NCBI RefSeq assembly: GCF_006970445.1
Contig: NZ_CP033877.1
Coordinates: forward strand, 1,682,750-1,746,749
Source of the DNA: Stenotrophomonas maltophilia
Lineage (GTDB): Bacteria > Pseudomonadota > Gammaproteobacteria > Xanthomonadales > Xanthomonadaceae
Direction: 5' to 3'
Length of the DNA: 64,000 nt
Shown: piece after piece, positions 24,486-33,282 of the stretch
Layout of the letters: each line of letters starts with the position of its first letter
How positions within the stretch are numbered: position 1 is the stretch's first letter
Made by a program: the position numbers and the translations under genes
The notes under the pieces: generated by a model
What the model was told of the DNA's origin: nothing
What the model saw: the letters and a program-made list of their open reading frames with translations, nothing else
The model's database searches: none

Positions 24486-25910
24486 ATGTCCCAAGCCCAG
24501 TCCGGCACCGCCTCCCACGGTGGTGAAAACACGGCGTTCATCGTCCTGATCAGTTGCGTGGCCACGCTCGGTGGATTCCTGTTCGGTTTCGACAGTGGTG
24601 TCATCAATGGCACGGTCGATGGCCTGCGCCAGGCCTTCAACTCCAGCGAGGCGGCGCTGGGTTTCGAAGTCGCCTCGATGCTGCTGGGCTGCGCGATCGG
24701 TGCATTCCTGGCCGGCTGGTTGGGCGACCGCCTGGGGCGACGTGGTGTCCTGATCGTGTCCGCGCTGATGTTCCTGGTTTCGGCGCTGGGCGCCGGGGCG
24801 GCCCACGCGTCCTGGCTGTTCATCGCGGCCCGCGTGCTGGGCGGCTTTGCGGTGGGGGCGGCCAGCGTGATGTCGCCGGCCTACATCGCCGAAGTCGCCT
24901 CGGCGCGCTATCGCGGCCGCCTGGCCACGGTGCAGCAGATGGCGATCATCTGCGGCCTGTTCGCGGCCTTCCTCAGCAATTACCTGCTGGCCCGCGCCGC
25001 CGGCGCCTCGACCGAGCCCTTGTGGCTGGGCCATGAGGCCTGGCGCTGGATGTTCTGGATGCAGGCGCTGCCGTCGGGGTTGTTCCTGCTGCTGTTGCTG
25101 GTGATCCCGGAAAGCCCGCGTTTCCTGGTGCTGAAGGGCCGCCAGGCGCAGGCGAGGGCGGTGCTGTCGCGGCTGTATGGCGAGGTCGCTGCCACGGCCA
25201 AGCAGGCCGAGATCGAGGCCAGCCTGGCCCAGGACCAGCACAAGCCGCGCTTCAGTGATCTGCGCGACAAGGTCACCGGCAAGCTGCGCCCGATCCTCTG
25301 GGTGGGCATCGGCCTGGCCATGTTCCAGCAGCTGGTCGGCATCAATGTGGTGTTCTACTACGGCGCGGTGCTGTGGCAGGCGGTGGGCTTCTCGGAAAGC
25401 GACGCGCTGCTGATCAACGTGTTGTCCGGCGCCCTGAGCATCGGTGCCTGCCTGCTGACGGTACTGCTGATCGACCGCATCGGTCGCAAGCCGCTGCTGT
25501 GGATCGGCTCGGTCGGCATGTCGGTGGCGCTGGTGCTGATGGTGGTGGCGTTCGCCAGTGGCAGCCTGGTCGATGGGCGCCTGCAGCTGTCCGATGGCAT
25601 GGGCCGGCTGGCGCTGGTGGCGGCCAACGTCTACGTGGTGTTCTTCAACATGTCCTGGGGCCCGGTGATGTGGGTGATGCTGGGCGAGATGTTCCCCAAC
25701 CAGATCCGCGGCCCGGCGCTGGCCGTGGCGGGGGCCGCGCAGTGGACCTCGAACTTCGCGATCACCGTGACCTTCCCGATGCTGCTGGCCGGCATCGGCC
25801 TGGCTGGCGCCTATGGCATCTACGCGGTCGCCGCGATCCTCTCGATCTTCTTCGTGGTCCGCTGCGTGCGTGAGACCAAGGGCAAGGAGCTGGAGCAGAT
25901 GGAAGGCTGA
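24486..25910 (+). CDS. Sugar:H+ symporter, MFS sugar-porter family
   Basis: 474 residues with 12 predicted membrane segments. Sugar-porter signatures are intact: GFLFGFDSGVINGT (helix 1), GRRGVLIV after helix 2, RVLGGFAVGAASVMSPAYIAE (helix 4-5 signature), PESPRFLVLKGR at the end of helix 6, QQLVGINVVFYYG in helix 7 and DRIGRKPLL. These define the glucose, galactose and xylose porters. ATG 24486 is preceded by AGGA. Its likely substrate is a hexose or pentose that feeds the Entner-Doudoroff genes elsewhere in the window, but specificity is inference. Confidence 0.93.
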   Translation: MSQAQSGTASHGGENTAFIVLISCVATLGGFLFGFDSGVINGTVDGLRQAFNSSEAALGFEVASMLLGCAIGAFLAGWLGDRLGRRGVLIVSALMFLVSALGAGAAHASWLFIAARVLGGFAVGAASVMSPAYIAEVASARYRGRLATVQQMAIICGLFAAFLSNYLLARAAGASTEPLWLGHEAWRWMFWMQALPSGLFLLLLLVIPESPRFLVLKGRQAQARAVLSRLYGEVAATAKQAEIEASLAQDQHKPRFSDLRDKVTGKLRPILWVGIGLAMFQQLVGINVVFYYGAVLWQAVGFSESDALLINVLSGALSIGACLLTVLLIDRIGRKPLLWIGSVGMSVALVLMVVAFASGSLVDGRLQLSDGMGRLALVAANVYVVFFNMSWGPVMWVMLGEMFPNQIRGPALAVAGAAQWTSNFAITVTFPMLLAGIGLAGAYGIYAVAAILSIFFVVRCVRETKGKELEQMEG

Positions 25911-25963
25911 CGTTGTCTGGCTTCGGTTGCATCCCGTTGGCGCTTGGTTGTCCCGGGTGTGAG

Positions 25964-26061
25964 GGGGCAGACCGCCCTCTCCAGGACACGCAGAAGCCCA
26001 TCCATGGTGCTCGATGGCGCCATCCATGGCGCCAACGGTCCTGGAGAGGGCGGTCTGCCCC
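25964..26061 (+). repeat. Long T-shaped palindrome, copy B (forward)
   Basis: Perfect 23 bp arms 25964-25986 and 26039-26061 (GGGGCAGACCGCCCTCTCCA...), core 52 nt at 25987-26038 containing CCATCCATGG and GGCGCCATCCATGGCGCC. The 3' flank ATTCGGACAGTTTCATGG resembles that of the other forward copies. It lies 53 bp after the sugar-porter stop. Confidence 0.92.
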
Positions 26062-26143
26062 ATTCGGACAGTTTCATGGTGCGTGCGGACGCGGCGAAGC
26101 GCTGGTCGGTTGTTGCCGACGCTCGCGGGAAACCGTCCAGAGT

Positions 26144-26243
26144 CGGTGGGGTCACCCAGGGCGGGACCGTTGGCGCCATGGATGGCGCCATCGAGCCCCC
26201 ATGGATGGGTTCACGGCGTGTCCTGCCCTGGGTGACCCCACCG
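26144..26243 (-). repeat. Long T-shaped palindrome, copy B' (reverse)
   Basis: Arms 26144-26166 and 26221-26243 pair over 23 bp with one wobble. The core of 54 nt, read on the minus strand, begins CACGCCGTGAACCCATCCAT and contains GGCGCCATCCATGGCGCC. It is the inverted partner of copy B, 82 bp away. The region 25911-26358 contains no gene, only this pair, a terminator and flanks. Confidence 0.92.
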
Positions 26244-26312
26244 GCTCAAGCCGATTGCAGGGAGACGCCAATGCGACCAAGTCGACCGACGCCATCACAA
26301 CCCCGGAAAACA

Positions 26313-26340
26313 GAAAAGCCCGCACGAGGCGGGCTTTTTC
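26313..26340. terminator. Terminator downstream of tRNA-Glu
   Basis: GAAAAGCCCGC-ACGAG-GCGGGCTTTTTC: a strong GC stem with A and T runs on either side. It ends the minus-strand tRNA-Glu transcript 19 bp after the tRNA. Confidence 0.88.
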
Positions 26341-26358
26341 GGTTCCTGCTGCGGCGAC

Positions 26359-26433
26359 TGGCGCTCCCTAGGGGACTCGAACCCCTGTTTTAGCCTTGAG
26401 AGGGCCACGTCCTAACCACTAGACGAAGGGAGC
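26359..26433 (-). tRNA. tRNA-Glu(CTC)
   Basis: 75 nt including encoded CCA. The acceptor stem is GCTCCCT/AGGGAGC. The anticodon loop CTCTCAA within GGCC...GGCT gives anticodon CTC, which reads GAG. The D arm (TCGTCTAGTGGTTAGGAC) and T arm (CAGGGGTTCGAGTCCCCTA) are typical of bacterial tRNA-Glu. Confidence 0.95.
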
Positions 26434-26479
26434 GTAACTGTGTCGCTGCCGAGGCAGGAGCGCTAGTATATGCACCTCG

Positions 26480-27865
26480 ATGCCATTGGGCAATCCCGAA
26501 ACTTCAACCGGAAGCGCCAACATCATTTCCTCTGCTACATCACCGTTCAGCCTGCGCGTCATCCCGCGCGACCAGCACACGATCTCCCGCAAGGACATCA
26601 GCCCGAACGCCCTGCGCGTGCTTTATCGCCTGCGCGATGCCGGCTTCGGCGCCTACCTTGTCGGCGGCGCGGTGCGCGATCTGCTGGTCAATGGCCAACC
26701 CAAGGATTTCGACGTGGCCACCGACGCCACGCCCGAACAGGTCAAGCAGCTGTTCCGCAACTGCCGCCTGATCGGCCGCCGGTTCCGTCTCGCCCATGTG
26801 GTGTTCGGCCGCGAGATCATCGAAGTCGCCACCTTCCGTGCCAACAGCGATGACGGCAGCGGCGACCGCGAGATGGAAAACGGCATGCTCGTGCGCGACA
26901 ACGTGTACGGCACCATCGAAGACGACGCCGTTCGCCGCGACTTCACCTGCAACGCCCTGTACTACGCCATCGAGGACTTCTCGGTGCGCGACTACACCGG
27001 CGGCTTCGAAGACGTGCAGGCGCGCCTGATGAAGCTCATCGGCGATCCCGAGCAGCGTTACCGGGAAGACCCGGTGCGCATGCTGCGTGCGGTGCGCCTG
27101 GCGGCCAAGCTCGGCTTCCAGATCGAAGAGGGCACCGCCGCGCCGATCCCGCACCTGGCCGGCCTGCTCAACGAAGCCGCACCGGCGCGCCTGTTCGAGG
27201 AAGTGCTCAAGCTGTTCCTGTCCGGGCACGGCGTGGCCAGCTTCGAAGGCCTGGAGCGTTACGGCCTGCTCGACGTACTGTTCCCGGAGAGCGCCAAGGC
27301 GCTGAAGTCCAACCGCACCGGCGCGCTGCGCCGCATGCTGGTCGAGGGCCTGGCCAATACCGATGCACGCGTGGCCAACGACGAACCGGTCTCGCCGGCG
27401 TTCCTGTTCGCGCTGCTGCTGTGGCCGGCCTTCTGCCGCGCACAGGCGACCCTGCTCAAGCAGGGCGTGGCACCGGAAGAGGCGCAGCGCCGTGCCGCCG
27501 ACCGCGTCACCGTGCAGCAGCTCAGCACCATCGCGCTGCCGCGCCGCTTCTCGTTGCCGATGCAGGAAATCTGGCTGCTGCAGTCGCGCTTCAGCTCGCG
27601 CCAGCGCAAGCGCGTGTTCCGTACCCTGACCCATCCGCGCTTCCGTGCCGCGTTCGATTTCCTCAGCCTGCGCCAGGTGGCTTCGTCCGAGCACGCTGCC
27701 GATGTCGAGTTCTGGCGCGAAGCACAGGCGCAGTCCGGCCGTGAGCTGGAGTCGTCGCTGGATGCGATGCACAGCGAAGATGGCGATGACGAGAGCGGGG
27801 CGCCGCGCAAGCGTCGCCGTCGCCGTCGCCGTCCGGGCGCCACGGCCGGTGCAGCGGGCGAGTAA
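26480..27865 (+). CDS. pcnB: Poly(A) polymerase I
   Basis: 461 residues. Adds poly(A) tails to RNA 3' ends to promote decay. The nucleotidyltransferase domain shows YLVGGAVRDLLVNGQPKDFDVATDA with the catalytic aspartates, followed by FRLAHVVFGREIIEVATFRA and RRDFTCNALYY. The basic tail RKRRRRRRR near the C-terminus is a usual RNA-binding extension of PcnB and not of the CCA-adding enzyme. ATG 26480 is the longest start; translation could begin somewhat further in, as residues 1-30 are not family-like. folK follows after 3 bp. Confidence 0.94.
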   Translation: MPLGNPETSTGSANIISSATSPFSLRVIPRDQHTISRKDISPNALRVLYRLRDAGFGAYLVGGAVRDLLVNGQPKDFDVATDATPEQVKQLFRNCRLIGRRFRLAHVVFGREIIEVATFRANSDDGSGDREMENGMLVRDNVYGTIEDDAVRRDFTCNALYYAIEDFSVRDYTGGFEDVQARLMKLIGDPEQRYREDPVRMLRAVRLAAKLGFQIEEGTAAPIPHLAGLLNEAAPARLFEEVLKLFLSGHGVASFEGLERYGLLDVLFPESAKALKSNRTGALRRMLVEGLANTDARVANDEPVSPAFLFALLLWPAFCRAQATLLKQGVAPEEAQRRAADRVTVQQLSTIALPRRFSLPMQEIWLLQSRFSSRQRKRVFRTLTHPRFRAAFDFLSLRQVASSEHAADVEFWREAQAQSGRELESSLDAMHSEDGDDESGAPRKRRRRRRRPGATAGAAGE

Positions 27866-27868
27866 GCG

Positions 27869-28354
27869 ATGACCCTTGCCTGGATCGGCCTCGGCGCCAA
27901 CCTTGGTGACGCGGCCGCCACCGTCAGCGCGGCGATTGCCGCGCTGGACGGCCTGCCCGGGACCCGCCTGCGCCAGGCCTCGCGGCTTTATGCAACGCCG
28001 GCCTGGGGTAATGAAGACCAGCCGCCGTTCGTCAATGCGGTGGCCTCGGTCGAAACCACGCTGCCGGCCGATGAGCTGCTGCAGGCGATGCTGGCACTGG
28101 AGCAGGGTTTTGGCCGCGTGCGCGATCCGGCGATGCACTGGGGGCCGCGCGCGCTGGACCTGGACCTGCTGCTGTATGGCGCGCAGGTACTCGATCGACC
28201 AGGCCTGCAGGTACCGCATCCTTACCTGCACGAGCGTGCCTTCGTGTTGGTGCCGCTGGCCGAAATCGCGCCGGATCTGGCCATTCCTGGCCATGGCAGC
28301 GTGCGGGATGCAGTGATGCGGGTGGATGCCTGCGGGATTGCGCCGATAGGGTGA
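27869..28354 (+). CDS. folK: 2-amino-4-hydroxy-6-hydroxymethyldihydropteridine pyrophosphokinase
   Basis: 161 residues. Transfers pyrophosphate from ATP to the pterin in folate synthesis. Motifs: [16 protein letters not shown] at the N-terminus, [12 protein letters not shown], and the ATP/Mg site [20 protein letters not shown] with the paired aspartates. Starts 3 bp after pcnB, and panB follows after 34 bp, the same pcnB-folK-panBC order as in many gammaproteobacteria. Confidence 0.96.
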   Translation: MTLAWIGLGANLGDAAATVSAAIAALDGLPGTRLRQASRLYATPAWGNEDQPPFVNAVASVETTLPADELLQAMLALEQGFGRVRDPAMHWGPRALDLDLLLYGAQVLDRPGLQVPHPYLHERAFVLVPLAEIAPDLAIPGHGSVRDAVMRVDACGIAPIG

Positions 28355-28388
28355 TAATGCCCGGGTTATCTCCCCCGGTTATCAGCAC

Positions 28389-29204
28389 ATGAGCACCCAC
28401 GCAGACAGCAAGCCCTGGACCGTTCCCGCCCTGGCCGAGGCCAAGCGCAATGGCCAGAAGCTGGTCATGTTGACCGCCTACGACGCTGGCTTTGCCCGCA
28501 CTTTCGACGCAAATGGCATTGACCTGATCCTGATCGGCGATTCGCTGGGCATGGTCGTGCAGGGCCATGATTCGACCCTGCCGGTGACCGTGGCCGACAT
28601 GGTTTACCACACCCGCGCCGTGGCCCGCGTGCTGCAGCGTGCGCTGCTGGTGGCCGACCTGCCGTTCGGCGCCGATGCCACCCCGGAGCGCGCGCTGGAT
28701 GCATCGCTGCAGCTGCTGCAGGCCGGTGCCGAGATGGTCAAGATCGAAGGCGCCGGCTTCAAGGTCGACATCATCCGCTACCTGGTCGAACGCGAGATTC
28801 CGGTCTGCGCGCACCTGGGCCTGACCCCGCAGTCGGTGCTGCGCCTGGGCGGCTTCAAGATCCAGGGCCGCGGCGATGCTGCACGCCAGCTGGTGGAGGA
28901 TGCCAAGGCCGTGACTGCCGCGGGCGCCAGCATCATGGTGCTCGAATGCGTGCCGACCCCGGTCGCCGCCGAGGTGACCGCTGCAGTGGCGGTGCCGACC
29001 ATCGGCATCGGTGCTGGCCCGCAGTGCGACGGCCAGGTGCTGGTGCTGCACGATTTCCTCGGCCTGGACAGTGGCCATCGCCGTCCCAAGTTCGTCAAGG
29101 ATTTCCTTGCCGAAGGTGGTTCGGTGGCCGGTGCCACCCGCGCCTATGCCGACGCCGTGCGCGACGGCAGCTTCCCCGACGAACAGCACGCCTACGCCCA
29201 ATGA
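28389..29204 (+). CDS. panB: 3-methyl-2-oxobutanoate hydroxymethyltransferase
   Basis: 271 residues. Uses methylene-tetrahydrofolate to make ketopantoate, the first step to pantothenate and CoA. Conserved TIM-barrel segments: [33 protein letters not shown] (metal-binding Asp), [12 protein letters not shown] and [21 protein letters not shown]. Its stop overlaps the panC start as ATGA. folK directly upstream supplies the same folate branch. Confidence 0.97.
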   Translation: MSTHADSKPWTVPALAEAKRNGQKLVMLTAYDAGFARTFDANGIDLILIGDSLGMVVQGHDSTLPVTVADMVYHTRAVARVLQRALLVADLPFGADATPERALDASLQLLQAGAEMVKIEGAGFKVDIIRYLVEREIPVCAHLGLTPQSVLRLGGFKIQGRGDAARQLVEDAKAVTAAGASIMVLECVPTPVAAEVTAAVAVPTIGIGAGPQCDGQVLVLHDFLGLDSGHRRPKFVKDFLAEGGSVAGATRAYADAVRDGSFPDEQHAYAQ

Positions 29205-30040
29205 TCCAGACCTTCAACGAGCTCGGCGCGCTGCGCGAGCAGATCGCCCAGTGGAAGCGCGAGGGCCTGCGCGTGGCGCTGGTGCCGACCATGGGCAACC
29301 TGCATGGTGGCCACCATTCGCTGGTGACCCTGGCCCGCCAGTATGCCGACAAGGTGGTGGCGAGCATCTTCGTCAACCCGACCCAGTTCGGGCCGAATGA
29401 AGACTTCAACCGCTACCCGCGCACGCCCGAGGCCGACGTGGCCGGGCTGGAGCAGGCCGGCTGCGATGCGGTGTGGCTGCCCAGCGTCGAGGCGATGTAC
29501 CCGCTGGGCGTGGACAAGACCACGCGCATGCACGCGCCGGGCGTGAGTGAAGTGCTGGAAGGCGCCAGCCGTCCGGGACACTTCGATGGCGTGTGCACGG
29601 TGGTGGCGCGCCTGTTCCTGCAGGTGCAGCCGGACGTGGCCGTGTTCGGCCGCAAGGACTACCAGCAGCTTGCCGTGATCAAGCAGATGGTGGCCGAGCT
29701 GTCGTTCCCGATCCAGATCGTCGGTGCGGAGATCGTGCGGGACGAGGATGGCCTGGCCAAGAGTTCGCGCAACCAGTACCTGAGCGCCGAACAGCGCCCG
29801 GTCGCGACCACCATCCACCGCACCCTGATGGGGATGCGCGAGGGCTACGTCGCGGGGCAGGCGCGCGAGCGCATCGAGGCCGACGCCACGGCGGCATTGC
29901 AGGCGGCCGGTTTCCAGGTCGACTACGCCGTGCTGCGCACTCCGGAACTGGCCGAGCCGACCTTCGACGGCGGTGGCCGCGTGGCGCTGATCGCCGCACG
30001 CCTGGGCACCACCCGCTTGATCGACAACCTGGAGTTCTGA
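29201..30040 (+). CDS. panC: Pantothenate synthetase
   Basis: 279 residues. Joins pantoate and beta-alanine using ATP. The HIGH-like motif is [14 protein letters not shown] near residues 28-41, and the KMSKS equivalent is within [15 protein letters not shown] near 182-196. ATG 29201-29203 overlaps the panB stop, so the two are translationally coupled. A weak GGCGCCCG-CAA-CGGGCGCC hairpin follows at 30058-30076. Confidence 0.97.
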   Translation: MIQTFNELGALREQIAQWKREGLRVALVPTMGNLHGGHHSLVTLARQYADKVVASIFVNPTQFGPNEDFNRYPRTPEADVAGLEQAGCDAVWLPSVEAMYPLGVDKTTRMHAPGVSEVLEGASRPGHFDGVCTVVARLFLQVQPDVAVFGRKDYQQLAVIKQMVAELSFPIQIVGAEIVRDEDGLAKSSRNQYLSAEQRPVATTIHRTLMGMREGYVAGQARERIEADATAALQAAGFQVDYAVLRTPELAEPTFDGGGRVALIAARLGTTRLIDNLEF

Positions 30041-30106
30041 GCCGCGTGCGGCTTGGGGGCGCCCGCAACGGGCGCCTCTCCACTTCCCACGGACGGGAGA
30101 CCGGAA

Positions 30107-30604
30107 ATGAAAACCCCCAGCACTGATACCGGCCGTCTTGCCCAGGCCTCTATCCTGGCGGTGTTGGCGGCAGGCATGCTGCCGGCCCAGCTGTTTGGCG
30201 GCCTGTTGTTCGCGCTTGAATTCAGGCGTACGCCGATGCCTGCGCTTACAGGTGGTGGGCTGATGTTCGTGCTGGCCGTCTGCAATGCCATCGCGGTGTT
30301 GCTGCCGATGGCGCTGATCCTTCAGTCTCAGCAGCGCCTGCGCCGGGCCGGATTCGTACTGGTCGGCTTCGGGCTGGGCGCGCTGGCCATGGCCGCCTGC
30401 GCCTGGCCGGGCGCGGACAACGGTCCGCTGCTGCAGCGCCTGCGCTATGTCGACACCTTCGACGTGATCAGCTATGCCCTGCAGGTGCTGGCCGCGGGTG
30501 GCTTCGGCCTGGTCGCCGGGCTGGCCTTCCATACGGTGTTCCGGCTGTCTCTGGAGGGCAGTTCCGGGCATGCCGCGACGCCGCCACCGGGGGAGGGGGC
30601 CTGA
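30107..30604 (+). CDS. Small integral membrane protein between panC and panD
   Basis: 165 residues with about four hydrophobic segments (about 18-40, 52-74, 85-106, 130-152). ATG at 30107 has GGGAGACCGGAA upstream. No motif or family is evident to me. Its place inside the pantothenate operon would suggest cotranscription with panD, yet nothing ties it to pantothenate transport. The end is low-complexity (ATPPPGEGA). Confidence 0.75.
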   Translation: MKTPSTDTGRLAQASILAVLAAGMLPAQLFGGLLFALEFRRTPMPALTGGGLMFVLAVCNAIAVLLPMALILQSQQRLRRAGFVLVGFGLGALAMAACAWPGADNGPLLQRLRYVDTFDVISYALQVLAAGGFGLVAGLAFHTVFRLSLEGSSGHAATPPPGEGA

Positions 30605-30691
30605 ACAGCCTTCAGCGTCCTGCCGCAGCCCCCTGACGACGGCCAAGCGGGTGCTAGAATCCGCTCTTTCCTTTGCCGTTGCAGCGCCCCC

Positions 30692-31072
30692 ATGCACCTG
30701 TCCCTGCTCAAGACCAAGATCCACCGCGCCACCGTCACCCATTCCGAGCTGAACTACGAAGGCTCGATCGCCATCGATGACAACCTGCTGGCTGCCACCG
30801 GCATCCGCGAGTTCGAGCAGGTGCACATCTGGGACGTGACCAACGGTGCGCGCTTCTCAACCTACGCCATCCGCGCCGAAGCCGGCAGCGGCGTCGTCTC
30901 GCTCAACGGTGGCGCTGCGCGTCACGTGCAGGTCGGTGACATCATCATCATCGCCGCGTTCGCCAGCATGACCGAGCAGGAAGCCGATAGCTTCAGGCCG
31001 AAGCTGGTGTACGTTGATGGCAAGAACCAGATCACCCACACCAACGACACGATCCCGACCCAGGCCGCATGA
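30692..31072 (+). CDS. panD: Aspartate 1-decarboxylase (pyruvoyl enzyme precursor)
   Basis: 126 residues. Makes beta-alanine for PanC. The self-cleavage site Gly24-Ser25 is present in YEGSIAID; cleavage gives a pyruvoyl group on Ser25. Lys9 and Tyr58-region (STYAIR) are the expected catalytic residues. The stop overlaps the pgi start as ATGA. Confidence 0.97.
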   Translation: MHLSLLKTKIHRATVTHSELNYEGSIAIDDNLLAATGIREFEQVHIWDVTNGARFSTYAIRAEAGSGVVSLNGGAARHVQVGDIIIIAAFASMTEQEADSFRPKLVYVDGKNQITHTNDTIPTQAA

Positions 31073-32583
31073 CAACGAACAACGGATTCGACTCGCTGCA
31101 TTCCCACGCCCAGCGCCTGAAGGGCGCAAGCATTCCCAGCCTGCTCGCCGCCGAACCCGGCCGCGTCCAGGATCTGGCGCTGCGGGTCGGTCCGTTGTAC
31201 GTCAACTTAGCCCGGCAGAAATACGATGCTGCGGCGCTGCAGGCGTTGCTGGCGCTGGCTGCCGACCGTGATGTCGGCGGTGCCATCACCCGCCTGTTCC
31301 GCGGCGAGCAGGTCAATCTGACCGAAGGCCGCGCGGCGCTGCATACCGCGCTGCGTGGCGACGTGGTCGATGCGCCGGTGGCGGCGGAGGCCTATGCCAC
31401 CGCACGCGACATCCGCCAGCGCATGGGCGTGCTGGTGCGCGCGCTGGAAGACAGCGGCGTGACCGATGTGGTCAGCGTCGGCATCGGTGGTTCCGACCTC
31501 GGTCCGCGCCTGGTCGCCGATGCGCTGCGCCCGATCACCGGTGCGCGCCTGCGCGTGCATTTCGTGTCGAACGTGGACGGCGCCGCCATGCAGCGCACGC
31601 TGGCCACGCTGGATCCGGCGAAGACCGCCGGCATCCTCATTTCCAAGACCTTCGGCACGCAGGAAACCCTGCTCAACGGCCAGATCCTGCACGACTGGCT
31701 GGGCGGCAGCGAGCGCCTGTACGCGGTCAGCGCCAATCCCGAACGCGCCGCCAAGGCCTTCGCGATCGCCGCCGATCGCGTGCTGCCGATGTGGGACTGG
31801 GTCGGTGGCCGTTATTCGCTGTGGTCGGCGGTCGGTTTCCCGATCGCGCTGGCGATCGGCTTCGAGCGCTTTGAGCAGCTGCTGGAAGGCGCGGCGCAGA
31901 TGGATGCGCATGCGCTGGATGCACCGCTGGAGCGCAACCTGCCGGTGCTGCACGGCCTGACCGATATCTGGAACCGCAACCTGCTGGGCCATGCCACGCA
32001 CGCGGTGATGACCTATGACCAGCGCCTGGCGCTGCTGCCGGCCTACCTGCAGCAGCTGGTGATGGAAAGCCTGGGCAAGCGCGTGCAGCGTGACGGCCAG
32101 CCGGTCACCACCGACACCGTGCCGGTATGGTGGGGCGGGGCAGGCACCGACGTGCAGCACAGCTTCTTCCAGGCGCTGCACCAGGGCACCAGCATCATTC
32201 CGGCCGATTTCATCGGCTGCGTGCACAACGACGATCCGTACACGATCAATCACCAGGCACTGCTGGCCAACCTGCTGGCGCAGACCGAAGCGCTGGCCAA
32301 TGGCCAGAGCAGCGAGGACCCGCACCGTGATTACCCGGGCGGCCGCCCGAGCACGCTGATCCTGCTCGACGCGCTGACCCCGCAGGCGCTGGGTGCGCTG
32401 ATCGCCATGTACGAACACGCCGTGTACGTGCAGTCGGTGATCTGGAACATCAACGCGTTCGACCAGTTTGGTGTCGAGCTGGGCAAGCAGCTGGCCAGTG
32501 GCCTGCTGCCGGCGCTGCAGGGCGAGGACGTGGCGATTGCCGATCCGATGACCCGCGAGATCCTGGCACAGCTGAAGGGCTGA
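31069..32583 (+). CDS. pgi: Glucose-6-phosphate isomerase
   Basis: 504 residues. Interconverts glucose-6-P and fructose-6-P. Motifs: [49 protein letters not shown] and the C-terminal [16 protein letters not shown] with the catalytic Lys. Being coupled to panD by a 4 bp overlap is unusual functionally, but is the order in xanthomonads as far as I recall. It links to the Entner-Doudoroff genes lying 5 kb downstream. Confidence 0.97.
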   Translation: MTTNNGFDSLHSHAQRLKGASIPSLLAAEPGRVQDLALRVGPLYVNLARQKYDAAALQALLALAADRDVGGAITRLFRGEQVNLTEGRAALHTALRGDVVDAPVAAEAYATARDIRQRMGVLVRALEDSGVTDVVSVGIGGSDLGPRLVADALRPITGARLRVHFVSNVDGAAMQRTLATLDPAKTAGILISKTFGTQETLLNGQILHDWLGGSERLYAVSANPERAAKAFAIAADRVLPMWDWVGGRYSLWSAVGFPIALAIGFERFEQLLEGAAQMDAHALDAPLERNLPVLHGLTDIWNRNLLGHATHAVMTYDQRLALLPAYLQQLVMESLGKRVQRDGQPVTTDTVPVWWGGAGTDVQHSFFQALHQGTSIIPADFIGCVHNDDPYTINHQALLANLLAQTEALANGQSSEDPHRDYPGGRPSTLILLDALTPQALGALIAMYEHAVYVQSVIWNINAFDQFGVELGKQLASGLLPALQGEDVAIADPMTREILAQLKG

Positions 32584-32590
32584 GGTTCGG

Positions 32591-32708
32591 GTGCCGGCCA
32601 GCGGCCGGCACTACCGGTGGTCCTGCCTTCTGGTAGTGCCGGCCGCTGGCCGGCATCCTGGCGATGCCTTCACCGTTCATGAGGTTGCCGGCCAGCGGCC
32701 GGCACTAC
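32591..32708. repeat. Three SMAG/REP palindromes with GCCGGCC stems
   Basis: GTGCCGGCCAGCGGCCGGCA from 32591, GTAGTGCCGGCCGCTGGCCG from 32633 and TTGCCGGCCAGCGGCCGGCA from 32685, in alternating orientation between the convergent pgi and regA genes. The outward ends read GTAG (CTAC on the opposite strand). Confidence 0.85.
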
Positions 32709-32712
32709 CGCG

Positions 32713-33282
32713 TCACCGGCTCGGGTCGCGCTCCGGGCTGGGCCGCTTGGCCAGCTTGCGCTGCAGCGAGCGCCGGTGCATGCCGAGCAGGCGCGCGGCC
32801 GCCGAAACATTCCCGCCGGTTTCGTGCATCGCCTGCTGGATGTGTTCCCATTGCAGGCGGCTGATCGGCGTCATCGCGTCCGGCACTTCCATTTCGCCAT
32901 CGTCGGCCGGGCCGTCGTCTTCCTCGCCGAGGGCGCGCAGGATCATCGGCACCGTGGCCGGCTTCGGCAGGTAATCATCCGCCCCCAGTTTGATCGCCTC
33001 CACTGCGGTGGCGATGCTGGCGTAGCCGGTCACCAGCAGGATGCGCATGTCCGCGCGCAGCGCGCGCAGCGGCTGGATCAGCGCCAGGCCGGAATCGCTG
33101 CCCAGCTTCAGGTCGATCAGTGCGAACGCCGGGGGATGCTGGCGGGCCAGCGCCAGTGCGCTGGCGGCATCCTGTGCGGTCTGCGTTTCCAGGCCTTTGC
33201 GGGCCAGGCTGCGCTGCAGGGTGCGCAGGTACAGCTCGTCGTCGTCGACCAGCAGGCCCAGGGTGGAGTGGTGAAGGCTCAT
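32713..33282 (-). CDS. regA: RegA/PrrA/ActR-family response regulator
   Basis: 189 residues. Receiver domain 1-120 with LLVDDDELYLRTL, phosphoacceptor Asp in FALIDLKLGSDSGL, Thr in LLVTGYAS and Lys in YLPKPATV. The C-terminal Fis-type helix-turn-helix is EHIQQAMHETGGNVSAAARLLGMHRRSLQRKL. A short length with a Fis-like output is diagnostic of the RegA family, global redox regulators. ATG 33280-33282 overlaps the kinase stop (ATGA). Confidence 0.93.
   Translation of the reverse strand: MSLHHSTLGLLVDDDELYLRTLQRSLARKGLETQTAQDAASALALARQHPPAFALIDLKLGSDSGLALIQPLRALRADMRILLVTGYASIATAVEAIKLGADDYLPKPATVPMILRALGEEDDGPADDGEMEVPDAMTPISRLQWEHIQQAMHETGGNVSAAARLLGMHRRSLQRKLAKRPSPERDPSR

Noticed and set aside
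24333..26063. 576-codon minus-strand frame opposite the sugar porter
   Set aside because: Gln/His/Arg-rich shadow of a membrane protein gene; no family features.
26540..28294. 584-codon minus-strand frame opposite pcnB and folK
   Set aside because: Shadow frame; both plus-strand genes are complete and in the expected operon.
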